Made by a program: the position numbers and the translations under genes. This document shows positions 1-10,500 of a DNA stretch of 47,227 bases, in pieces (the stretch's first letter is position 1; every line of letters begins with the position of its first letter). The stretch is from contig KN889525.1 of the NCBI GenBank assembly GCA_000934455.1, positions 1 through 47,227 of the forward strand, in the 5' to 3' direction. The notes below the pieces were generated by a model. That model was not told where the DNA came from, searched no databases, and saw only the letters and a list, made by a program, of their open reading frames with translations. The DNA comes from Apostichopus parvimensis. Lineage: Eukaryota > Echinodermata > Holothuroidea > Aspidochirotida > Stichopodidae.

Positions 1-635
1 TATACGCTGTCAGTACATGATGACAGCATTAAGCAGTGCAGTTTAGTATCGTACTAATAAGTCTTGCAAATTATTAGCCATATAACAGTTTCGATTTTAC
101 TGTGTGAATAAACTGCTACTTCATTCCTTTATCACTAGTTCGGGTGAAGTGAAAGTATTATATCAATCATTGTTACATTTTACAAACGGTCACATATATA
201 CGTCTCGTTGATAACCATTACATACAGTCAAGTTGTAATTAACAAAGTAACATAGTGGCGTATTTCATGAGTTTGAATATTTTCATTTAAATTTTCATCT
301 AAGGTGCCATTAAGTGACATTTAGCTCCGTAATTGTCCCAAACTTCGGTCCCTTCTGTCGGTATAAAGGGCCCTTACAAGCTATAGTCTATATTTGTCAT
401 ACTTCCTCGGTCATACATTTATAAATGATGTTACTAAATAATCCACGAGACATTAAACCAGTCTGAAAAAGATTTTGTGCACACATCGGTTATTCTCAAA
501 TGATGTTTAAAATTGAATTAATATGTTTTGTCTAAAAACATAATATCTTCTCTGACGTGTGCCTATATAATATGACAGTAGCATGATAGCATTTTTTTGT
601 AGTTAAGTAGTAATGTTGACATAACTATTTTACAG
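1..635. other. Non-coding stretch, probably intron of an upstream gene
   Basis: No open frame with splice sites is visible here. It precedes a good acceptor (tattttacag, ending at 635) of a candidate terminal exon, so it is most simply the last intron of a gene that begins outside the window. Confidence 0.4.
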
Positions 636-800
636 AGGGATATTCTCCATTCATCAGGAGTTGGGCGATTATATTTGCATGCTACAAGAACTGATAAAGA
701 GCTAAGTGAAAAGTGGTTAAATCTAAGGAACTGTCAATCTAGCAAGCCGTTTGAAAAATTAATACGAAATATAGATTCGGATAGTGTTATTTTTTTATAG
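636..800 (+). CDS. Probable terminal exon of an upstream gene (NLR-module-like tail)
   Basis: After a pyrimidine-rich acceptor ending at 635, one frame stays open for 54 codons and ends at TAG 798-800. The peptide contains SGVGRLYLHATRTDKELSEK and then a run ending in SKPFEKL. This weakly resembles the B-type exons of the large gene downstream (for example the segment around KELSEEDVIGLINY in the exon at 15199), sharing the KELSE block at the same relative place, followed by a helix-like stretch and F-x-x-L. If real, it is the 3' end of a related NLR-type gene on the same strand about 650 bp upstream of the main gene. No clear polyadenylation signal was found. The similarity is by eye and short, so this could also be a chance open frame. 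Confidence 0.42.
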   Translation, partial: RDILHSSGVGRLYLHATRTDKELSEKWLNLRNCQSSKPFEKLIRNIDSDSVIFL

Positions 801-1447
801 CTAGCCATCCATTCTGTAAACAATTCTAAAAGCCGGAACAGTTTACCCTACGTTGGTGATTGCTTTCACACTACTTTTCTGATGTAAATTCAAAATTTAG
901 GCAAGAGGATACGATAAAGTTTGTTAAATCCAAAAGTATTCTCACTTTTACATATAAAAACTACGAATAATACTGAATGAGCCCATTTTTATCCGCTGAA
1001 ATTAGTTAAACGGATCATACTTGTTAACACCATACAACGGTACAGTACTGTACGCCTAGGTGGTATGTTGCAATATTAGTGAAATATATTAGTGACTCAC
1101 ACAATTATCTTTACCTATGAAGGTGCAAATGCAGTACATAACTACAATTAAATGTAATACTTCCAAAAATATCAAAGATAAAAGACTTAAATGTGTGAAG
1201 TGACGTCATCCTACTATTTAAATAGCACAACTATGTATACAAGTTTTATATCTTAACAACCTGATTCGACTATAGGAAGTTCAAACTGTCTCCCCTAAAT
1301 TGTAAACACTTGTCATTACCTTTTATCAAACGAATATTTACTGCAAGTTGAAAAATTATGTTCAAACATATGTATTTTGTTAACACCTCGATCGCTGAAA
1401 CTTTATTTGTGCATATTATATTTTTAGATTGTCATACATGAGCAAAC
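801..1447. other. Intergenic region / candidate 5' region of the Ig-NACHT gene
   Basis: No coding potential. It contains a canonical CRE palindrome and a TATA-like palindrome (see separate entry) and an acceptor-like string (atatttttag, ending at 1428) shortly before the ATG, so a non-coding 5' exon cannot be excluded. Confidence 0.4.
1201..1224 (+). promoter_or_regulatory. CRE (TGACGTCA) followed by TATA-like palindrome
   Basis: TGACGTCA, the perfect CREB/ATF site, is at 1201-1208. A TATA-like palindrome CTATTTAAATAG follows within a few bases. This lies about 240 bp upstream of the signal-peptide ATG at 1448, a plausible core-promoter distance with a roughly 200-nt 5' UTR. Sites of this kind also occur by chance; no transcription start is visible. 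Confidence 0.3.
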
Positions 1448-1508
1448 ATGGCGATTCTCACCACAGGATTCCTTTTAGTGGTTACGATAATACTTGCAGC
1501 ATCTTCAG
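1448..1508 (+). CDS. Exon 1: signal peptide
   Basis: The ATG at 1448 has a strong context (A at -3, G at +4) and opens a typical signal peptide: MAILTT, then a hydrophobic core GFLLVVTIILAA, then small residues SS. The exon ends in phase 1 at a consensus donor (tcag|gtgagt), as expected for a leader exon preceding Ig exons. It directs the N-terminal half of the protein into the secretory pathway, which fits the Ig domains and the TM helix that follow. Confidence 0.8.
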
Positions 1509-4500
1509 GTGAGTAGTAATAAAGTAAACAATGGAAAACATCGGTACGTAAACTTAAAGTGTGTACTAGCAGCTGTACAGTCGTGACTGTTTTGTTAAAA
1601 CTCTACACATACATTTCCACACGACTTTTAGCGAAATGGTATGAATTTCTTAATTCCGTTTCCTTTTCTTCTTCTGTTCTTTGTTCGTATATTGATTGTA
1701 TAATTTATCAGTTTAAGCCAATTTGTGCTGAGTTCCTAAAACATTACATAATGCGTTCCTTCTCTTTGTCTACAGAAAATTCCGACGAAAATACAGAATG
1801 CACATCAATACAATATGTTGAAATTGGAACGAGAGGGCTGATTCAGTGTTCCTTTAATGAATCATTGTTCGCAATAGCTTGGTACAACGTAAAGGATCGA
1901 AGGGGGATACTCTTACTACAAAATGGCAAGAAAAGTGGAGACGGTTACGTATCCGGAGAATTTGATATTTATTCAAACGGATCGTTACTCATAAATAACG
2001 TGACCACAAACCATGAATCTGTCTTCCGAGTTACAAAGGCAATCACCAATTCAGATGCCAGCGATTCGTATGTTATCACTTTGCACACCACCGGTATGTA
2101 GCTGTGATATTGTGATTATTGTAAACTTAAGTCCCATAAAGTACCATTGACATTAACAATCGGATAGCCGATTCCACAAATTGGATCTATGTAATTGCAA
2201 CCTTATCGTATTTAATTTGCCCATAATCCTAGGCTACGTGTCCATGTTATTCACATTATGTTGTACTAGTCATCTGTCATGTGACTCAGTAAGCTGCAGT
2301 TGGGTAAGATTTATTTCAAAATTGCTTTATTCACTTCTTCAGGATTTGTTATCATTGGTAGAATTATGCCTAAAACTTGGGAAATAATACACACAGGATA
2401 TTTTTTCGGACTTCCTCATCGGTTCCTGTAATTCCTGTTCGAGTAACAAAAGTTGTTTGAAGTAGAGCACTGTTTAAATTAATATTTAACAAAGGTTATT
2501 CTGAATCTTTAAGTAAATAAATGATATATTATATTTCAGTTTATATATCAGCAGTTCGCATTGATCAATACAAAAAAACTCTCTTTTAAGTACATACCGA
2601 AACTGAAATAAGTACAAAGTTGACAGGAACGTTATCCATAGCATACTCACGGACAGAAAGGAAGTAAACAAACACCTATACCTATACAAAGCAATTGTGT
2701 CGTGGTGCTTGCATCAATATCCGTACTTGAGAAATAATTCACATGAAAGGTAAGTAATAAAAGAAACAATGTGCTAAAACGTATGGTTTAATTATAGTTC
2801 CATGAACGGATTTTGTTTCAAATGCATAACTGTTAATTAAAAATGTATCGATTTGGACAACATGTTATTATTCTTTTTTCCAGTTTATGAGTGCAAGTCT
2901 TGTCTATATTCCCGTACGCTGTTGTTTAGAAGTGTTGCTGAGCAGAGGTCTCACTGTTAGCGACATAGTACTGCTTACATATGTAATGATAATCTATACG
3001 AATGCCGTTTAGGATACGTTACAACAACGGTATAATTAAATCAATCGTATACCCACCTGTAAACTCACTTACATGGCCATGATATACAACTGCACATTCA
3101 TTTTTAACAAGCCAAACCCCACAACAACAAAATATAATATTTCAAACATCTCATGAATTCCACTATCCCAATAGTACATAACACTTGTTAGAAATTAGCA
3201 ATGATCTACGACAATAGAAAGACTGAAACAAAACATAACTTTGCTGGTAGGAAACATTTCTGACACAGTACTGACCATGTTCTTGTGATCAGTACGACCA
3301 AAGAATGAAGGCTTTTTAGCTATACGACTGCCGTCAGTGGTGGAGTTAAAATATGATTATTTTTTTTAAATTTAACGACAGTATAGCGTCAAATTTATCA
3401 CATTATGCAAATGTATTTTCCCCGGTGGGTAAAATTTTCTACAATGGATAAATACATAATCAAGAAAATGAAATTTAAACATTACTACATGCAAACCGAT
3501 GGTAATTATCAGATTGTAATGTTTTACATGTCACTACAGCAATATATCAAGGTCACAACCAGAATGTTGCCGTGTTGTTCAAATTACCAGATACAAAACG
3601 CTACTTTTAGTAAATGTTTAACATGATGTAAAATTAGCAAATCTCATTAGTAAAACAAATCATCGAAAGATGCTAGAAGTTTCCGGCACTTTGAGTAACA
3701 ATAACTCTCAAATAATGGAGTATCACAACAACTGTATGTAAATGACACTGATATTTCTGAAATAATCTACGGTTCTTTACATGGAAACGCGATGTAACAG
3801 TCATCGTCGTTCAATAACTTGCATACAGTCACCTGTCTATCAATACTCATTACAAGAGAATGTACTCTTCATTGTTCTTTTTTATAGTGAAACCAGCTAT
3901 AACCATCCCGGTCATCGAGGAGTGTTCGAACACATACGGTACTACCTGTGTTAAGTCTACATTCGATTCCGTTGAGGTAAACTGCTTTGTCAGAGATAGC
4001 CGTCCGGCAGTCAAATTGAGTTGGACGATAAGAACTCATGGTGGCGATCACATCCTACCATCAAACTACATGAATTTTACAACTGATAATGTGAAATATA
4101 CATCACATGTAACAGCAACGTTCTCTTTCGGGGAGTCATCTATTTTAAGTCTTCTGGTTTGCCGAGCGAATAGTGTACCACTGAATTTGGTGGAAGAAGA
4201 AAACGTTATTTTGGTTGAAAAAGAGATGGATTACCCTTCTTTGGCAACTTCCATTAGAAGATATTTGAAGATACATTCACCGATGAATTTATCCTGTACA
4301 GACCTTGGTTTAAATTTAGTCATTTGGAAATGGTCACCTCAACTAGATGCTTTTGAAACTTTGTATGTTAGCATCTTTCAAAACAGTAATCACACAAAAA
4401 TCAGCAACAGGGAATACAGACTAGAAGATGAGGGCAGTCTTTCTTTACAGAACACGTTGGTAGAACACGAAGGACTCTACGTGTGTTGTTACGATAACGG

Positions 4501-7500
4501 TGTCAGTGGCGGCATTGTGCTGTACGATGTGCTTGTGATGGGTAAGATGGTTTATATCATTATATATTTTATGCTTTTCAGTCTCTACCTAATCACCAAA
4601 ATACCATAAATACATGGGTATTTGCATAAATTTCCCAAATTGGGCAATTCTTTGTTTCATCAATTGATCAAACTGTTAATATATAAGATCAGAATGATGG
4701 CCTTGCTATGGGCTTTATCAATATGTATCTTGTCCAAATTGTTTTGATTTTTATAGTTCCCTGTTATTCGATCGCTCCTCGGGCAGCACTAAGCGAATAA
4801 CAATCTCCATTTCAGTCTATAATGTCAAATCCACACGAAATGAAGATCATTGAAATCTCCCGTGGACACTTCAGAATTTTCCTTGTTGTGCTGATAACGT
4901 CTGTTAGGCTATGTGAATCAATAACTTAAACAAAAATGTGCCGAATCCGTTCCTCCTCGTATACAATGCACTGTAATACATTACAGTGGCAAGTGAACTT
5001 CCATAGGCAAAACGAGCTAACGTATGCATCTAGATATCTGAACATATATCATGCCTCGTTCCGATACTTGTCAACACACAGCTGTAATGTAATGTTAAAC
5101 TGTTAAGCATATTCTTAATTTTGAGGCAAAATCGTGTTCATGAAATGCAGTATCACAAGATTCTTGTTCGTTTAGACAGATGGTTTGATTCCTTCATGAT
5201 ATATACCATTCGACCTCGTAATAGTTATGGGATCAAAATACTCGAAATCTAACACCAAATAGGCTGTACAAAAATATAATCTTTTTGATGTATTATTTCC
5301 CTTCAGTTGATCCAACTCCAGTTTTTCCAGTCATAGATAGATGTAATCACCAACAATATTGCGTCCTGGAGAAACAGCCTCAGGACGTTTTGACTTGCTC
5401 GGTGCTGGGAATAAGACCTAAAGTGGCTCTTGAATGGAGAGCCGTTCGAGAGGAAACAGTCATTGACTTTACACAACATCAATTTACGGTGACACAGATG
5501 GGTGACTTGTATGATATATCTCTGACAGTTAATGTTGACTTTCCTCAAACAACTCAAAATAGAGTTACCGTAGAGTGTCGCGCAGTAGGGGAGAATGCTG
5601 AACTATTCAGCCTTTCTACGAAGATTGATCTGCTTTTTCCAAATGGTAAGTCAATACACGTCGCATTAAATGCGCAGCTTTGAGAAGTCTATTCATGATT
5701 AATTGCTGTTCGTTACCATTTCTGTATTTTTGTTTTATTTATAGTGCTTCCACCAGAACAGAGATCAAACACCTTCACAATAACCATAATCGCCGTATTG
5801 GTCACGATGATGATGATCATCATCATCATTATAATCGCTTTGGTGATTGTATGCAGAATAAGAGGTACATACTAATATTAATGTAACATGATTTACACAT
5901 ATTTTGATTATATGTGTATATCAGCATTTTTAAACTACAACAGAAATGCATACCAACATAGAATACTAGACGTAGCTACAATATGTCAACATAGTAAGCA
6001 TGATAATAGGGATGATAATACGTGCAGAAAATTTTGTGAAATTAAATTCCAATACTAGTGACTGAATGTACGTGTCCATCATGTAAAGTACACATGACGT
6101 ATGCACAAATAGTCGTCTTAAAGTTGATTTCTGGTAAAGTGAACACTGCACAACTCTTTTTCAAGATAATCATTTCATTAAAGTGAAACATTAAGGATAA
6201 CGAAAATTCTTTTCTGATAAACTATACTAATTCCTGATGTGTTTTTTCTATATAAATAGAACGGAGGATGCAAGGTTCATTGCACAATTACTTTAGGGTC
6301 AAATTGAGCCACCATAATTGCATTTATTTCTGTACGAGAACTGAACTTCAGATTTTCCGAAAATTGTTTTTTGTAAAAGATTCAAAGTCAAGTAAGCATT
6401 TTCTTTCCATGACAACATCTTTAGCTACCCACAACATTCTATATCGCCATTTTTTAATAAATTTTCGTATTGTTTTCAGCGAGGAGAATTAAAATGAAAC
6501 GAATTAAGCCTGGTGATACAGAAAGTGAGGTAATGTTAAGTAATGTACTTTCTTTTTATAACTGAAGTAGGCAGTCACTATATTCTTGATGCAGCAAACA
6601 AGGATACTCGTTTCGCGGTTCTTGACTGGATTTGATATGTAATTATTCTTTTTTCATGAAACTGTCTAATCGCTTTCATCATCTAAAGATGTAAGCTAGT
6701 ATTCATTATACATTGAAGCGCCTGTTACACTTTGATATATATACATATATGCGATAAATTCATCTTCGACATTGTCGGAAATATTGCTGTTGCCCTCTTG
6801 CAACCAACATTCATATTGTGTAATATTTCGGCATACATTCTTCGCTAAAAAGATACATCGTATCGGCAACTGTACAATGTATGTCAAACAGCCTACATTA
6901 TATTCAACAAATTTTAGACACTTAACTCTATATAAATATCAAACGTAGAAAGGGGAGATCGTTATGGGAAGTATTATTGATGCAAAATATAAGACTTTAT
7001 GTTATCGTTTGAAAGTATAATAAAACCAGTGGTATGTTTTTCTTTTTCACAGGGTATCCCAATGATGAAAACTGGTATGTGTTGCAGAAAATATTAACTT
7101 GACGTTAATATCGTAAATTGGTCATATACATTACACTAACAAAACAAAGAACATGTAATTTTTCATCAACATTTTGTAAGCACCTATTATCGTATACACT
7201 GTATTGTAGTGATAATTATGTAATCCTACAAGATTCTGCACATTATAGCTAAATTATGAGTACACACATAGACACACTCTATTCTGGGGGACAAGATTTA
7301 ATGATACTTCTCATGTTGTTCTACAAAAAGGATATCTAACACACGTCATTGATAGATATGTTGATATTTTTTATTCATCTTAAATGCTTAATTTGAATAG
7401 TCTGTTTACTTCAGAGTGACGCTGCCCGTCAAAAAGGGTTATGTTTGATACATTTCATTTTAAATTATTAACGATTCCATATATTTAAAATAATCATAAA

Positions 7501-10500
7501 CATTGCTAACCATGATCCTTTTTATCACAAATTACTTAGAGAAAGCCGAGCGTTTCATCGAACATTTAAAAGAAAAGTATGATGTATTCTACGATTCTGT
7601 GCAACCAATCCCCTACATTAAAGATAGGATGTATTGCGTGGACAAGGTATTTGTTGAGGGCGGTATTGAATACATGACAGGTATATCTGAAGGAAAGGCA
7701 CAGTGGGATAAACTGTTATCCTATCAAGAATTAGTCAAAAAAAACTGTTTAAAAAGAAAGCGACGGATTCTTGAAGGAGAACCTGGCTATGGCAAGTCAA
7801 CGTTGATTTTACAGTTACTGTATGACTGGTGCAAATCCATCCCTACATCACCGTTAAAGGAAGTAGACGTTATTATATATTTACGTCTACGGCAACTTGG
7901 AGGAGTTAAATCGATTTTTAGTGCGATAAGACAATTCATTCTACCGAGGGATTCAAATATAAGTGAGGAAGATATAAAAAAAATATTGAATCAAATGAAA
8001 TACGTATTAGTTTTACTTGATGGCTTTGATGAGTATCCCGATCAAGAAAGTACAGAAACAGACATTTATCACATCATGAAGAAAAATATGTTTCAGGGAT
8101 TTAACGTCATTCTTACGACAAGACCATCTTGTGTACCAACACATTTTGCACCTCACGCTGACCGTGTTCGGCTTACAGGATTCGGAGAAGAGGCGCGTAG
8201 AATGTATGTTGAAAAGGCTGTTGTTGGAACATATAGAGGAGCAGTGGATAGAATCATGATGAAATTGGAGAAAAATCCCATTCTTGATGATCTCTGTCAG
8301 GTTCCTCTATTCTTTGTTATGTTTGCGCACATTACGTACGAAAACGAACATTCTTTAACATTCAATTCTGTAACTAGTTTCTTCAGGTATATGATATCTT
8401 GTTTTCACAGTCATATGAAGAATAAAATGAAAGATGAAAATGTCACAACATTCGAGTTAATGGAACATGAACACAAAGTACTAGATAAATTCGCTTTTGA
8501 TGCTTTGAGTGGAAAGAATCAGAAACTTATTTGGAATCGTGAGCAGCTTCGCAATCAGCTAGGACATGAGTTCTACCATCAGTATCTTCGTATTGGTATA
8601 TTCGTGGAAGAAGAAGTATTAAATATCGCGGATACATCAAACGCACCCAAACATATTCAGTACGAAACTGAGGTTCATTTTTATCACAAAACTGTTTGTG
8701 AGTGGTATGCTGCACATTATTTTGCAGAAGAATTATCTGGTGGAAATACTGTTTGTATCGACGAGCTTTTGCAAAATTTAGATCCTTTTGACCTGCAGTA
8801 TTTGTACAGATTTGCGAGTGGAATTAACAAAATTGCCTGGGAGAAAATTATCCAATTCCTACAGCAGAAAAAAGAAAGTAAAAAGTTCGCAATTTTGTGC
8901 ATGCTAGAACAGGAAGACAAAACTGATAGATTTCTAAAATCAGTTTCTGATTTAGTTTCATCTGAAGAAACAACCATTAGGAAGTACGATAGTAAACTAC
9001 TACAGAGAGCTACGATAAAAATACTGGATGTTGCATCCAAAAATCAGGTAAGTAACGTTCCACCAAACAACGTGTTTAATTGCTATACATAATAATATCA
9101 CGAACATAAAAATACAGGTATAAAGAACAAACATTTCGTCTTAATATGATTTCAACCATAACAGGAAGCGTTTTTTTTCACAAAGTCAGGTGTAGACAAA
9201 GACAGTCAGCACTTGCTGAATACCAACATATTCGCAATACTTGTGCTCAACATAAAATGTGCGATTATTTATACACCATCTTGAGATATAACTCTTACAA
9301 AGTTTACATTTCTTACACTGACAAAATTAATATTCACATCCACCGACAAATCAACTTCGATTCATTGAAATTGTCACTTCTCAAGATAACCATGTTCACA
9401 TTCCGTTCAAACTGCTTATTGTTTTGACTTTACGTGTCAAATGTGAAACTAGTATAATGGACTATGTGACTATGTTATATACTGAACTGCAACGGTGTCC
9501 AGATGTTATCTTAGATGCTATAACAAACTATTAACCTCCAAAGAAATTACCAGAAAGAACCTTTAACGTAATAAATGACACTCGCTGGACCGTCAATGAA
9601 CATTTACAACCCCCACCGCCTTCCCTCTCAAAAGACGGGGGTCATGAAATATCAAGTTACATTTGTTGACCTAGAATCGCAGCTCACCTGTAACGAAACA
9701 AAGTAGATATTTTTGTATTCGTGGTATTTATTTAAGTTTTTATCAAAACATTGTTAATACAACATATAACATTTTTTAACGTTCGACTCATTTCGAAGAT
9801 ATCTTAGAAATTTCGACGTTTTCTCTGAAATTACCGATGTTACATCTCGAAATTTTATATATGAAAATGAAATGTTATATATTTATGTTCTGTACAGTAC
9901 AAATGTCTAATAAGTATTTGTTTCTCAGTAAGGGGACGTACGGAGGAGGAGGTAAAGGTGAGCCCCTCTTGATTTTATTCTTTGGGTTTAGCACAAGTAC
10001 ACTTGGTGCCCGTGTTCGTACGTTATTTAGACGCCGGTAAATTTTAAACTCCCTGTCGGCATGTGCATAGCTTTTTATCGGATGAAGTGTCAGTTCTGCA
10101 TATCCAAGTATCTATATATTATGTGTGATACCAAGGCCTATGAGTTGTTAGTATGTGATTTGTTTACGGAAATTTACTTCTTAAAAATTTAAATTTTTGG
10201 TTTCGATGATAATCGTAGCCTTTGCATTCATGATGGCGTATGTGTGTATGCGTGTGTGTGCGTGTGTATATGTGAGTGTTTTTGTGACGCCCAGCTTGTA
10301 AACACAATATCTCAAGAAGGCAAGGTCAGACCAACTTCATATTTAGTGTGTAAAAGAACCGCATCAAGTACAAGTAGTATATTGTTTTTGGTGGAGGTCA
10401 AAAGTCATTTGGGGTCACCAAGGGTCAAAATATGGAAACCTTGTAAACACGATATCTCAAGGAGAGAAGGTCAGACCAATTTAATTTTTGATATGTAGAA

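Noticed and set aside
7503..7539. Starting the NACHT protein at the beginning of its open frame
   Set aside because: The 12 residues before 7540 have no ATG at the frame start and sit before a splice acceptor (attacttag). Phase and the upstream exons support an internal exon instead.
9146..9427. 93-codon frame after the NACHT exon as a continuing exon
   Set aside because: No domain character, no matching phase with the NACHT exon's donor, and exon 9 at 15199 fits the required phase and module homology.
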